A stretch of DNA of 64,000 nucleotides from Pedobacter punctiformis (GCF_027213715.1 NZ_JAPWGM010000003.1:434001-498000), one strand, 5' to 3'. Counted from the stretch's first letter, positions 53,014 to 63,600 are shown. Numbers and translations: made by a program. Notes: a model not told the origin generated them from the sequence alone.

Positions 53014-53521
53014 CAGAATTATAATCGTAAATATTATCAGGTGGTTTTTACTACTTTTTGTGCAGATTTTTTTGCTCAAAAATATGGGTTTTTACGATCT
53101 GTCTACTCCATTTATTTACGTCCTGTTTTTACTTTTACTTCCCTTCGGGATTCCTAATATTTTATTATATCTGCTGGCCTTCGGAACCGGCTTAACATTA
53201 GATGCCTTTTACGATACAATGGGTGTACATGCCACCGCCTGTGTTGTATTGGCCTTTGTAAGGATATCTTTTATTTCCATCAGCTTAAACCGGGATGCAA
53301 TTGATGACCCCGAACCATCATTAAGTTATATGGGCTTTCAGTGGTTTTCTTTGTATGCATTGCTGTGCGTTTTGGCTCATCATGTGGTTTTGTTCTTTTT
53401 AGAAACATTCAGGTTAACAGAAATTGGTTATACCTTAATGAGATGCGGCTTAAGTTGTATCTTTACACTGCTTATTATTTTATTGGTAGAGTTTATATTC
53501 TATAGAAGAACCTCCCGCTAA
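53006..53521 (+). CDS. mreD: Rod shape-determining protein MreD
   Basis: A 171 aa membrane protein with five or six hydrophobic helices. Similarity is weak at sequence level, but the position, size and topology fit MreD. It overlaps mreC by 8 nt and mrdA by 1 nt (TAATG), so translation is coupled. Confidence 0.88.
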   Translation: MNSRIIIVNIIRWFLLLFVQIFLLKNMGFYDLSTPFIYVLFLLLLPFGIPNILLYLLAFGTGLTLDAFYDTMGVHATACVVLAFVRISFISISLNRDAIDDPEPSLSYMGFQWFSLYALLCVLAHHVVLFFLETFRLTEIGYTLMRCGLSCIFTLLIILLVEFIFYRRTSR

Positions 53522-55533
53522 TGGATCAATTATTTAACCGGAAATATATCGTTCAAGGATTATTTATCGTAATCGCCATTATTTTACTGGCGAAACTATT
53601 TTATATCCAGATCATCAGTGATAAAGCATTCCTTTCGGCAGAAAGTAATGTTTTAAAGAAAAAGTACAAATACCCTGCCCGTGGTGCAATATTAGATCGC
53701 AACGGAAAAGTTATTGTACAAAATGAACCCGTTTATGATCTAATGGTCATTCCAAATGAAGTGAAACCCTTCGATACTTTAAGTTTAGCCACAGCGCTGG
53801 ATATTACCACTGATGATGTTAGAAAAAATTTAAGGAAAGCACGGGCAAAATCAAACTACCAGTCTACCCCCTTTGTAAAACAAATATCAGTACAAAGCTA
53901 TGCCCGTTTACAGGAAATTATGTATCGTTTCCCAGGTTTTTCTACCCAGGACAGAACCATACGTCATTACCCTGATAGTGTTGCCGGACAGTTGTTTGGC
54001 TATGTGAAAGAAGTAAGTAATGATGATATCGAAAAATCTGAAGGCTACTATAAACCAGGTGACTACAAAGGAAAAAGTGGTCTTGAAAGATCTTATGAAG
54101 AAGTATTAAGAGGCGAACGTGGTGTAATTAATACCGTTTATGATGCCAAAAATACCCCCCAGGGAAGTTATGCGAATGGAAAATACGACATCAACGCGGT
54201 ATCGGGCGAAAGATTAATTTCGGGAATAGACATCAGAATTCAAAAGCTTGGCGAAGAACTGATGCTCAATAAAGTGGGCGCAATTGTAGCAATAGAGCCT
54301 GCAACAGGCGAAATACTGGCCATGATTAGTAGCCCGGGTTATGATCCAAATTTACTTGTTGGAAGAGATCAGGGAAACAACTACATGAACCTGATCGGAA
54401 ATCCTTATCGTCCTTCATTAGTGAGGCCCATTCAGGGAAGTTATCCGCCGGGTTCTTCATTTAAACCTATTGATGCTTTGATTGGATTGCAGGAAGGTGT
54501 AATTGATCCCAATACAACTTTCAACTGCCCCGGTTATTACATGGCCGGAAATCATAAAGTTAAATGCGAGCACGTTGATGGCAATATTAGCATGAGAAAA
54601 GGGATTGCAAGATCCTGTAATACTTATTTCTGCCACGTTTTTCAAAACCTGATTACCAGAAACGGCATGAAAAATCAGCGTCAAACTTACCAGGACTGGC
54701 GGGATAAGGTTGCGAAATTTGGCTTTGGTTCAAAACTGGATGTTGATATTCCCTTTGAGCGGCCAGGTTATTTTTACAATGCCGATCATTACGATAAAGT
54801 ATATGGCAAGCGCTGGGGTTATACAACTGTAATCTCTCAAGCCATTGGCCAGGGAGAAATTACCGCTACACCGCTTCAAATTGCCAATGCCATGGCTATT
54901 ATTGCCAACAGGGGTTATTACCTCAAGCCGCATTTAATTAAAGCCATTGGCGATAAAAATCAAGTGAAGAAAGAATACATCAAGAAAAATTATGTAGGTA
55001 TTGATGCCAAACATTTTGAACCGGTAATTGACGGCATGCAAGATGCAGTAAATAGTGGTTGGGGAACAGCAGTACTTTCACGTATTCCAAATATTATCAT
55101 GTGCGGTAAAACAGGAACAGTACAAAATCCTCATGGAAAAAATCACTCTGTTTTTATCGGTTTTGCACCAAGGGATAATCCAAAAATTGCTATTGCGGTT
55201 ATTGTTGAAAACGCTGGTTATGGAAGTATCTATGCCGCTCCTATTGCGAGTTATATGGTAGAAAAATACATTACCGGACAGGTAACCGGCAGCAGGGCAG
55301 CTGGAGTAGAATGGATGAAGAAACAAAATCTCCTTCCAGCTATTATTGATAAGACTAAAAAAGTTAAACTAACTAAAACAGATAGCTTAAATATTAAGAA
55401 AACTGATTCTATCAAAAGAATTAAAGACAGTTTAATATTAAAACCAGGGATAACCAGTAAATCGGTAGTGCTAAAACCCATACAGTCAAAACCTGCTTTG
55501 GTAAATAACAAACCTGAAACCAACCAAAAATGA
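53521..55533 (+). CDS. mrdA: Penicillin-binding protein 2 (transpeptidase)
   Basis: A 670 aa class B PBP of the elongasome. An N-terminal anchor (about 9-28) is followed by the pedestal domain with RGAILDRNGKVI. In the transpeptidase domain the active-site SxxK is in PGSSFKPIDAL, SxN is in SCNTYF, and KTGT is in CGKTGTVQNP. A C-terminal Lys/Ser/Thr-rich tail of about 60 residues is longer than the E. coli form. It overlaps rodA by 4 nt (ATGA). Confidence 0.96.
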   Translation: MDQLFNRKYIVQGLFIVIAIILLAKLFYIQIISDKAFLSAESNVLKKKYKYPARGAILDRNGKVIVQNEPVYDLMVIPNEVKPFDTLSLATALDITTDDVRKNLRKARAKSNYQSTPFVKQISVQSYARLQEIMYRFPGFSTQDRTIRHYPDSVAGQLFGYVKEVSNDDIEKSEGYYKPGDYKGKSGLERSYEEVLRGERGVINTVYDAKNTPQGSYANGKYDINAVSGERLISGIDIRIQKLGEELMLNKVGAIVAIEPATGEILAMISSPGYDPNLLVGRDQGNNYMNLIGNPYRPSLVRPIQGSYPPGSSFKPIDALIGLQEGVIDPNTTFNCPGYYMAGNHKVKCEHVDGNISMRKGIARSCNTYFCHVFQNLITRNGMKNQRQTYQDWRDKVAKFGFGSKLDVDIPFERPGYFYNADHYDKVYGKRWGYTTVISQAIGQGEITATPLQIANAMAIIANRGYYLKPHLIKAIGDKNQVKKEYIKKNYVGIDAKHFEPVIDGMQDAVNSGWGTAVLSRIPNIIMCGKTGTVQNPHGKNHSVFIGFAPRDNPKIAIAVIVENAGYGSIYAAPIASYMVEKYITGQVTGSRAAGVEWMKKQNLLPAIIDKTKKVKLTKTDSLNIKKTDSIKRIKDSLILKPGITSKSVVLKPIQSKPALVNNKPETNQK

Positions 55534-56798
55534 TACAACAACAGGGAAATCGTTTCTTTTTTAATGTAGACTGGATTACGGTATTAATCTACATTGCACT
55601 GTGTTCAATAGGTTTCATTAATATTTACGCATCAATTTATAACCCTGATAAGGCCGCAGCCGGGTTTGATTTCGGAAGCAGTTACGGCAAACAGCTGATT
55701 TATGTAATTACCGGGCTAATTTTAGGTTTATCCATCCTTTTATTTGATGGCAGGCTGTTTAATGTTTTTGCACCCTTTATCTATGGGATTACCTTAATTT
55801 TACTCGTCATTGTATTATTTGTTGGCCGAAATGTTGGTGGTAATCAGGCCTGGATACCCTTAGGCTCTTTCAGGCTACAACCCTCCGAGTTTGCTAAATT
55901 CGGAACCGCTTTACTGCTGGCCAGGTATGTAAGTACCTTTAATCCAAAATTCAGAGATATAAAATCTATTTTTATTGCGGCTATAATTGTTTTAGCTCCG
56001 CTGATGCTCATTATGCTACAGCCTGATACAGGTTCGGCACTGGTGTTTTTGGCTTTTATGTTCCCCATGTACCGCGAAGGATTATCAGGCTATTTTTTAT
56101 TAATCTTTCTGGGAATGATCGTTCTTTTTATCGCAGATTTCCTCGTTCCAACCTATATCTTAATTCTAATTTTAGTTACCGTAGGCGGATTGTTTATCTA
56201 TGCAAATAAAAGGAAACAAAAAATAATCATTTCTACGGTTCTGGTTACATTGGTTGCTGTTGGCTATTTATTCCTCGTTAAAATTGCTTACACCAAAGTT
56301 TTAGAACCGCATCAACGTACCCGTATTGAGTTAATGTTGGGCCTTAAAACGGATAATAAAGGTGCCGGCTATAATGTAATTCAATCGCAAATTGCAATAG
56401 GCTCCGGGCAAGCAACCGGAAGAGGTTTTTTACAGGGAACACAAACTAAATACGGTTATGTACCCGAACAAAGCACCGATTTTATCTTCTCCACGATTGG
56501 TGAAGAATGGGGATTTGCCGGATGTACTGTTGTAATTGGATTGTATATATTTTTACTGTTAAGATTAATAAACCTCGCCGAACGCCAACGGTCTACTTTT
56601 TCCCGGGTTTATGGTTACAGTGTAGCCTGTATTCTATTTTTTCACGTATTCATCAATATCGGAATGACGATTGGAATTATCCCGGTTATTGGAATTCCAT
56701 TACCGCTGATTAGTTATGGAGGTTCATCTCTATGGAGTTTCACCATATTACTATTTATCTTCCTGAAATTGGATTCGAATAGAATGGGCTTTATTTAA
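55530..56798 (+). CDS. rodA: Rod shape-determining SEDS glycosyltransferase RodA
   Basis: A 422 aa SEDS-family peptidoglycan polymerase with about ten transmembrane helices. It has the conserved segments LGSFRLQPSEFAKFGTALLLA, LQPDTGSALVF (with the essential Asp) and PEQSTDFIFSTIGEEWGF, and ends with PLPLISYGGSSL. It works with PBP2 encoded just before it. It is the last gene of the mreBCD-mrdA-rodA operon. Confidence 0.97.
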   Translation: MIQQQGNRFFFNVDWITVLIYIALCSIGFINIYASIYNPDKAAAGFDFGSSYGKQLIYVITGLILGLSILLFDGRLFNVFAPFIYGITLILLVIVLFVGRNVGGNQAWIPLGSFRLQPSEFAKFGTALLLARYVSTFNPKFRDIKSIFIAAIIVLAPLMLIMLQPDTGSALVFLAFMFPMYREGLSGYFLLIFLGMIVLFIADFLVPTYILILILVTVGGLFIYANKRKQKIIISTVLVTLVAVGYLFLVKIAYTKVLEPHQRTRIELMLGLKTDNKGAGYNVIQSQIAIGSGQATGRGFLQGTQTKYGYVPEQSTDFIFSTIGEEWGFAGCTVVIGLYIFLLLRLINLAERQRSTFSRVYGYSVACILFFHVFINIGMTIGIIPVIGIPLPLISYGGSSLWSFTILLFIFLKLDSNRMGFI

Positions 56799-56855
56799 TC
56801 AGGAATACTGCTCCTCCTCTGACTAATTGTTAGCAATAAGAAAAAACTGTAAGGC

Positions 56856-58061
56856 TTAAGAACTGAATCTTCTGTTTAACAACTCGTAAAACTGATCTAC
56901 CGTAGCTTGTTTTGCCGCCCAGTTATTTTTTGCTGCATAATTCTTTTGTAAAAAACTATCAGCCGCTTCAAAGTTGTTCATCCGGTTAACTAAATCTAAA
57001 GCTTCAGAATAAGCCATATTATATCCGCCAAATAAATCCTTTACAAAAAGCAATTTCTCATTTAAGTTAATGGCTTGCTTCAAATCCTGAATGGGTGCCT
57101 TAACTTCTTCAGTCTGACCATTGGTTTTGGATAATAAGTCGTTCAATGTTGGTACAGATTTTTCCACAATTGGTTGTACAACAGGTTTTACCGGAACTGC
57201 CTCCGGCACAAAAGCAGGGCGCTCTTCAACCACCGGCGAAATTATAGGTTCATCAAATATTGTGTTTTTTAATTCTTCAACTGGTTCTTCAGTTTTTTCT
57301 TCAACAAACGGAGTTTCAATTTTTGGTGTTTCAATTTCTTCAGCTTGTTCAGTTGGAATTAAAAATGGTTCAGGACCAATTTCATCCTCTTCCACAACAG
57401 AAACTTCATTTTCTACTTCTACAGGAGCTTCCTCTTTATCATGAATTTTTTTCTTATGTGCTAAAATTTCTTCCTCCTCTTTACTTAGAGGTCTGTCGAA
57501 AATTTGTTCAACCGATTTTTCTTCATAATCAAATTTATCATCAGCATCATGATTACTCAATATTAATTCGAAGGTATGGTCATCCTGATCAGGCTTAAAG
57601 AAATCCTTTTTCAATAAAGTTTCAGCCGTTTGCTCGTGTATATCTTCCTCATCTACAATTTCCTGTTCCGGTTTAATATCGATGCGTTCATCCGCTTCTT
57701 CGGCAGCAACAACTTCTTCCAGCTCTAAATTTTCAAGTTCCTGCTCTTCACTAAAGTTGATTTCAGCACTTTTAAACTCATTAGTAACTTCTCCCTTAGC
57801 TTCTGTAAATAAATCACCCTCAACTTTAGTTTCGTCAACCGGAGGTATGGTTACAGCAGCATCCAATTTATTTTCAGGCTTTCCTGTATTTAATTTTTGA
57901 ATAATATGAACGTGATCGGAAAGAAAATTGGCATTGGCCAGAAAGAGTTCGACCTCTAAATCATTTAATTTATCGGGGTTTTGAGCAAGAAACTCATATT
58001 GCTCATTTAATTCTGTTAAAATACTTCCTATTTTTCTGAAAATGTCCTGTTGATTCATCAT
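56856..58061 (-). CDS. Acidic protein of unknown function with conserved ends
   Basis: A 401 aa protein without signal peptide. Residues 1-60 (a helical region FRKIGSILTELNEQYEFLAQNPDKLNDLEVELFL) and the last 75 (LNEKLLFVKDLFGGYNMAYSEALDLVN, then NNWAAKQATVDQFYELL) look structured. The middle 250 residues are a Glu/Val/Pro-rich disordered stretch. The family is found next to cell-envelope genes in Bacteroidota and has no known function. It is convergent with rodA. Either of two adjacent ATG codons may be used. Confidence 0.75.
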   Translation of the reverse strand: MMNQQDIFRKIGSILTELNEQYEFLAQNPDKLNDLEVELFLANANFLSDHVHIIQKLNTGKPENKLDAAVTIPPVDETKVEGDLFTEAKGEVTNEFKSAEINFSEEQELENLELEEVVAAEEADERIDIKPEQEIVDEEDIHEQTAETLLKKDFFKPDQDDHTFELILSNHDADDKFDYEEKSVEQIFDRPLSKEEEEILAHKKKIHDKEEAPVEVENEVSVVEEDEIGPEPFLIPTEQAEEIETPKIETPFVEEKTEEPVEELKNTIFDEPIISPVVEERPAFVPEAVPVKPVVQPIVEKSVPTLNDLLSKTNGQTEEVKAPIQDLKQAINLNEKLLFVKDLFGGYNMAYSEALDLVNRMNNFEAADSFLQKNYAAKNNWAAKQATVDQFYELLNRRFSS

Positions 58062-58277
58062 AAACTTAAAACGAAATTTTAGCTGATTTATGTTGGTAAC
58101 TAAGTCTTCAAAAATAACACATAATTATGATATTTGTTCGGTTTAAAAATTATAGTTCGGCATTGAAAATTCTATATTCGTACCGGGCGATACATCTTCA
58201 TTTCACAATGAGCATATTAAAACTCGAACGGTAAATTATTTAGCCGTAAAGCTGAGATGAATATTTAAATATTGAGC

Positions 58278-58859
58278 ATGTTATTTAGCGAACAAAATTT
58301 TAGAAGAAGAGGTGAATTTTCCGGAAGTATAGAAGTGGTATGTGGTTCTATGTTTTCAGGTAAAACGGAAGAATTAATCCGCCGTTTAAAGCGGGCACAA
58401 ATTGCTAAATTAAATGTTGAGATTTTTAAACCACGTACAGATACCCGCTATCATGAAACTGCGGTAGTTTCTCATGATCTGAATTCTATTCCTTCAACGC
58501 CTGTTGAAAGTGCTTCGGCTATTTTGCTTTTAGGTACCAATACGCAAGTGGTTGGCATTGATGAGGCCCAATTTTTTGATAATGAATTGCCCGATGTTTG
58601 TAATAAGCTTGCGCTAAAAGGCATCCGGGTAATTGTTGCTGGTTTGGACATGGATTTTACGGGTAAACCTTTTGGGCCAATGCCGGCTTTAATGGCTATT
58701 GCAGAACATGTGACCAAAGTAAACGCTGTTTGTGTTTGCTGTGGTAATCCGGCACTTTATAGCTACCGAACTGTAGCCAACGATGCAACCGTACTGTTGG
58801 GCGAAAAAGAAAGTTATGAGCCGCGGTGCAGGGCGTGTTACAACCTTGGCAAAGGGTAA
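58278..58859 (+). CDS. tdk: Thymidine kinase
   Basis: A 193 aa type II thymidine kinase. The P-loop GSMFSGKT is at residues 23-30, followed by the magnesium/Asp motif [10 protein letters not shown], and a C-terminal zinc ribbon has two Cys pairs (CVCCG and CRACY). It salvages thymidine to dTMP. The ATG at 58278 is preferred to an upstream TTG. The next gene starts 15 nt further on, so they may be co-transcribed. Confidence 0.96.
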   Translation: MLFSEQNFRRRGEFSGSIEVVCGSMFSGKTEELIRRLKRAQIAKLNVEIFKPRTDTRYHETAVVSHDLNSIPSTPVESASAILLLGTNTQVVGIDEAQFFDNELPDVCNKLALKGIRVIVAGLDMDFTGKPFGPMPALMAIAEHVTKVNAVCVCCGNPALYSYRTVANDATVLLGEKESYEPRCRACYNLGKG

Positions 58860-58874
58860 TTAATAAAAAAGTTG

Positions 58875-59693
58875 ATGAATTATACGGCTTCTCAAAATGC
58901 TGTTATTAAAACCATTTCAATATTGGGTTGTGGCTGGTTTGGCTTTGCACTGGCGAAGAAACTAATTGCACTGAATTATATTGTTAAGGGCTCTACCACT
59001 ACCCCAGAGAAGTTACCAATCTTAGCTGAAGAAAAAATTCAACCTTATTTAATTAGTTTCTCTGCAGAAAATATTATTGCAGACCCTGTTTTTTTCAAAA
59101 CAGATGTTTTGTTTATTTGTATTCCTCCAAAACGTAACTCTACAGAATTTAAAGCCTATCCTGATAAAATAAAGGCTATTTTAACCACAGCTGAGCATCG
59201 TACCGCTAATATTGTATTAATAAGTTCGACCAGCGTATACGGAGATACAAATGAAACGGTTAATGAAAACACCGATCCTTGCCCAGATACAGATTCAGGA
59301 AGAATTATATTAGAAGCGGAAGAACTCATAAAAGCAAACCACTCATTTAGTACTACAGTTATTCGGTTTGCAGGTTTAATTGGCCCCAATCGCAATCCGG
59401 GAAAATTCTTTGCCGGGAAGAAAGAAATTCCAAATGGTTTGGCTCCCGTTAATTTAATCCATCAAACAGATGCTGTTGGTATTGCCTGTAAGATTATAGA
59501 AAAACAAGCATTTGGAAAAACGTATAATGCTTGTGCTGCTGAACATCCGCTAAGAAAAGACTTTTATACCAATGAAGCCAAAATCTCTGGATTATCAGCA
59601 CCTGAATTTGTAATGGAAAAAACGAACTGGAAAGTTGTAGAGAGTGTAAATATTCCTGCTTTTCTGGGCTATGAGTTTGAGATAAGTTTATAG
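58875..59693 (+). CDS. NAD(P)-binding, SDR/epimerase-like protein
   Basis: A 272 aa protein with an N-terminal Rossmann fold; ISILGCGWFGFALAKKL carries a G-x-G-x-x-G loop. VLISSTSVYGD matches the extended-SDR Ser/Tyr region, although the canonical YxxxK is not obvious (the expected place reads ILEAEELIK). It resembles the YeeZ-like group of small extended SDRs. The substrate is unknown. It follows tdk closely. Confidence 0.82.
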   Translation: MNYTASQNAVIKTISILGCGWFGFALAKKLIALNYIVKGSTTTPEKLPILAEEKIQPYLISFSAENIIADPVFFKTDVLFICIPPKRNSTEFKAYPDKIKAILTTAEHRTANIVLISSTSVYGDTNETVNENTDPCPDTDSGRIILEAEELIKANHSFSTTVIRFAGLIGPNRNPGKFFAGKKEIPNGLAPVNLIHQTDAVGIACKIIEKQAFGKTYNACAAEHPLRKDFYTNEAKISGLSAPEFVMEKTNWKVVESVNIPAFLGYEFEISL

Positions 59694-59703
59694 AATTTTT
59701 TCC

Positions 59704-59757
59704 TGTCATGCTTAAGAACGCCCCTATACCTGTCATGCTTAAGAACGCCCCTATAGC
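59704..59757. repeat. Two tandem 27-nt units leading into repeat copy A
   Basis: The unit starts TGTCATGCTTAAGAACG and ends CCCCTATACC or CCCCTATAGC. The two copies differ in one base. A third copy precedes unit C (60489-60515), and a decayed one precedes unit B. They share the TGTCATGCT start with the left end of the main repeat. Confidence 0.85.
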
Positions 59758-59890
59758 TGTCATGCTGACGAAGGAAGCATCTGTTTATAACCCACATAAA
59801 ATTCAAATTCCTCACCAACAAATCAATAAAAAGGATTCAAAAAAGGCAGTAATTTCATTGCTTTGAGATCCTTCGTGCCTCAGGATGACA
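59758..59890. repeat. Palindromic repeat, copy A
   Basis: A 133-bp element. The left end is TGTCATGCTGACGAAGGAAG with CATCT inside; the reversed right end is TGTCATCCTGAGGCACGAAG with GATCT inside, so the ends are imperfect inverted repeats of about 26 nt. Interior is AT-rich. Confidence 0.88.
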
Positions 59891-59928
59891 TATTTGCTTA
59901 TTTATGTATGCTGAAGAACTTTCCTGCC

Positions 59929-60061
59929 TGTCATGCTGACGAAGGAAGCATCTGTTTATAACCCGCATAAAATTCAAATTCCTCACCAACAAATCAATAA
60001 AAAGGATTCAACAAAGGCAGTAATTTCATTGCTTTGAGATCCTTCGTGCCTCAGGATGACA
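59929..60061. repeat. Palindromic repeat, copy B
   Basis: A 133-bp element, the same length as copy A and differing at only a few positions. Its right end abuts the stop codon of the GIY-YIG gene (5 nt between). Confidence 0.88.
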
Positions 60062-60066
60062 AATTT

Positions 60067-60366
60067 CTATGTATTAAGTATGTCCTCATTTAAAAATTTC
60101 CATTCTTTATTTTCTATTTCGATTAATGCATTTTTCTTAGCCCTTGTCCACCCCTTGATTTCTTTTTCGCGTTCAATGGCATGCTCAATGTATTGATATC
60201 TTTCAAAGTATATCAAAAAATGACAGTTATATTTATTAGTAAAAGCAAACTTGTTCACCCATTCTATATGTTGCCTTAGTCTTATTGCTAAATCGTTTGT
60301 TACGCCTGTATAAAGAACCGTTTTATTTTTATTTGTTAGGATGTAAACAAAATAATTATGATTCAT
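60067..60366 (-). CDS. GIY-YIG nuclease domain protein
   Basis: A 99 aa single-domain GIY-YIG protein of the UvrC/UPF0213 type. It has VYILTN with Tyr8, LYTGVT at 18-23, the catalytic Arg in LAIRLRQH, and the metal-binding Glu in EREKEIKGW (Glu66 or nearby). No DNA-binding domain is fused. The ATG at 60366 is preferred to an upstream TTG. The gene is flanked by 30-bp direct copies of the right end of the palindromic repeats, and its stop codon lies directly at copy B. Relatives occur in several copies per genome in Bacteroidota; their role is unknown. It may move with the repeats (inference). Confidence 0.85.
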   Translation of the reverse strand: MNHNYFVYILTNKNKTVLYTGVTNDLAIRLRQHIEWVNKFAFTNKYNCHFLIYFERYQYIEHAIEREKEIKGWTRAKKNALIEIENKEWKFLNEDILNT

Positions 60367-60447
60367 ATCTCTTATTACAGGAAATTTACTGCGCAATATA
60401 TAATGATAAAAGATACAATAATTTATTGATCAGTAGTATATAAGTTT

Positions 60448-60473
60448 GAGATCCTTCGTGCCTCAGGATGACA
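60448..60473. repeat. Isolated right end of the palindromic repeat
   Basis: GAGATCCTTCGTGCC followed by TCAGGATGACA is identical to the right end of copies A and B. With the flanking bases it gives a 30-bp perfect direct repeat (60445-60474 with 60033-60062) around the GIY-YIG gene. Confidence 0.9.
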
Positions 60474-60488
60474 ATTTGCACATTTCTC

Positions 60489-60515
60489 TGTCATGCTTAA
60501 GAATGCTCCCATACC
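60489..60515. repeat. 27-nt unit before repeat copy C
   Basis: It starts TGTCATGCTTAAGAATGC and ends CCCATACC, two to three bases different from the tandem units at 59704-59757. Confidence 0.8.
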
Positions 60516-60646
60516 TGTCATGCTGACGAAGGAAGCATCTGTTTATAACCTGCATAAAATTTAGGTTTTTCACTTAATAAATTAAAAACAGGTTCAAAAA
60601 AAGAGTATTTCATCGCTTTGAGAATCCTTCGTGCCTCAGGATGACA
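60516..60646. repeat. Palindromic repeat, copy C
   Basis: A 131-bp element with the same left and right ends as copies A and B, but with a more diverged interior. It ends 7 nt before the stop codon of the SNF2 helicase gene. Confidence 0.85.
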
Positions 60647-60653
60647 TATATTT

Positions 60654-63600
60654 TTAACTCAATAAGCCCAGTAACTCCTTCTTTGTTAAATTCTTGAACA
60701 TACCACCATCAGTTTGAATTAAATCTTTTACCAGATCTTTTTTCGTGGCCTGCAATTTCATGATCTTTTCTTCAATGGTATCCGGACAAATTAACCGCAC
60801 CGCCATTACATTTTTGTGCTGTCCAATTCTGTAAGCCCGGTCAATGGCCTGATTTTCTACTGCAGGATTCCACCATGGATCTACCAGGTAAACATAATCG
60901 GCCTCCGTTAAGTTAAGCCCGGTTCCTCCGGCTTTTAAACTGATTAGAAAAACAGGAATGTCTGCATTATTTTGAAAAGACTCAACCACCTCTCCCCTTT
61001 TTCGGGTTTGCCCGCTTAAATATTCATACCTGATTCCGCGACTTTCCAGTGCTTTCTTAATCAAATCAAGCATGGTTACAAACTGAGAGAAAACCAATAT
61101 TTTATGATTCCCAACCTTACTTTCCAACTGCTCCATCAAGACCTCAATTTTAGATGAAGCCTGCAAATAGGATTTTCCGTCAGCCAATAAAGCCGCAGAA
61201 TTGCAAATTTGCCTTAACCGCGTAATGCTCTTTAAAACATGCATAGAGCTTTTGGGCAGCTCATCTTCCGATTTACCCAAAATATAGTCCTGAATTTCTT
61301 TCTTGTTTGCTTCATAAACCTCACGCTGCTCATCGCCCATTTCGCAATACAATATAATTTCCGTTTTATCAGGAAGTTCTTTCGCAACTTGCTCCTTGGT
61401 TCGTCTTAAAATAAATGGTTTAATCTTTTTCTGAAGTTCTGCCGCCCGTTTACTGTCTTTAAACTGATCAATGGGGGTAGAATATAAATCTGCAAATTGC
61501 TGTTTGCTGCCAAATAAACCCGGACATGCAAAAGACAACTGCCCGTATAAATCAAAAGTATTATTTTCTACAGGCGTTCCCGTAATGGCTACGCGGTTAC
61601 GGGCCTGCAGCATCCTCACGGTTTTATAACGCTGCGATTCCGGGTTTTTAATGTGTTGCGACTCATCAAGAAAAATATAATTGAAACGATAATCTTTTAA
61701 GAACCGAATATCAGATAACAGTGTGCCATAAGAGGTTAAAATGATTTCGTAATGCTCAAACCCAGCTGTACTTTTTGCCCGTTCGGCACCATAAATAGTT
61801 TTAACTTTAATAGATGGTGCAAATTTTTCTACTTCTGCTTTCCAGTTAAAAATCAAAGATGCCGGCACAACAACCAAATTTGTATTGTGTTTCATTTTTT
61901 CACGCTGCGATAAAATGAAAGCTAAAATTTGAATGGTTTTTCCCAGGCCCATATCATCTGCCAAACAGGATCCGAAATTAAAATCATCAAGAAAATTAAG
62001 CCAGTTTAAACCATCTTTCTGGTAATGCCTCAATTCTGCATGCAAATCCTTGGGTAACTCTACTTCCTGAATGGAACCAGAACCTTCAAATTTTTTGTTA
62101 TAAACCCGCAGTTCCTGCTGCACTTCGTCATTTAACAAAGCATCTTCATAAAGTTCGTTTATTGATGCATATTTAATTTTATGCGTAAGCAAGCTTTCTT
62201 CCACAATTTCGCCGGCATTAAAATAACCGGTAAACTTTTCAATCCACTCGGCAGGTAAAATACCCAATGTACCATCATCAAGAGTTACAAACTTGCTTTT
62301 ATTGCGAATAGATTTATGCAAATGCTTCAGCGAAACACGTTGCCTGCCAAACTTTACATTTACCTTGGTTTCAAACCAGTCGGTTCCACTTAAAACCTCA
62401 ATGTTAATTTCTGCTTTATAAGCATTAAGTTTATTATTTTTAAGTTGGTTAAAGCCTAAAATATGAATATCCTTTGTTCTCCAGGTTTCGAAGGCCTCTA
62501 AAAACCAGTCTTCTTCCAAAAATCGTTTCCGGTGGAGATAAAAAGAGTCATTGGTCTCCTGATCATAAAAATAAGGGTGTTGTTTTAAAATGCTTGCGAT
62601 AAATTGCAACTCCTTTTCTTCATCCCGGTGCACTGTAAAAAGATTTCCAAGTTTATCCTGTGCCTGAATTTGCTTTTTAGATAACACCGGAATTTCGATA
62701 TTGCCATAACGCATCACAGGTGTAATCAGAATATAATCTTCCGATTCAGACAAATAAACCAGTTGCTCTATTTCCAAATCGAACCCTTTTTCTTCTATCT
62801 GTTTTTTGGTTGCAGGTTTTAAATAAGAATAATCTACATGAATACTTCCTTCCAGCTGAATGAGGATGTTTTTTTGAAACTCGGCATATTTTGTTTTGTG
62901 CAATACCAAACGGTTACTTTGCTTTTTAAAGAAACCAATTACCCGTAAAAAATCTGCTCTGCCAATAAAGTAAAGTGTATCTTTTAGTTGTACAAAATAA
63001 TCGTGAGTTATAACCAGGTTATCCAACTCATAAGTATTTCCTTCAATCATCAAACGCCCGCTAATATCAAAGTAATCGCCTTTTTGATTTACAGACAATC
63101 GCAAATCTGTATCTAACACTTTAATATTTACCGGAACGACCGATGAGGCCTGTACATTGGCAGATTTCTTTGCATCATGCAGGTAAGTTGAAAGATTTAA
63201 AGGGTTTTTAACCACTGCTTTTAAAGCTTCCAGTTCTGCTTCACCTTGCTCAGCATTATAATTTTGCTGAAATCTGGTCACTCCGCTATAAAACTTCAAT
63301 TCATCGCTGTGATCAGTTTTGAATATCAAAGCCGAAGGCGAAATATTGTTTAAAGGGTTTTTAACTTTACCAGCTTTAGTTGTTTCAGCCTCGTATAATT
63401 CTATAGTCAGGTTGCTGTAATAACGATGATGGCCCAAAACCACAATCATTTTATGCCCCTTATCCTGGACTATTTTTATAGGCTTTTTTACATGTATTTG
63501 GGGCAATAAAATAGAAGATAGTGTTTGCTGCGATTCCTTATCAAAAGGCTGCAAGGCCTCCATTTTGGGCTTAATTACAACGCTACCATCCTCATACCTT

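Noticed and set aside
59494..59763. 89-codon minus-strand frame with a repeated MTxIGAFLS start
   Set aside because: The repetition comes from the two 27-nt DNA units; most of the frame is antisense to the NAD-binding protein gene.
59758..60646. CRISPR-like array
   Set aside because: Only three copies of 131-133 bp with internal dyad symmetry, no regular spacers of 30-40 nt and no cas genes.
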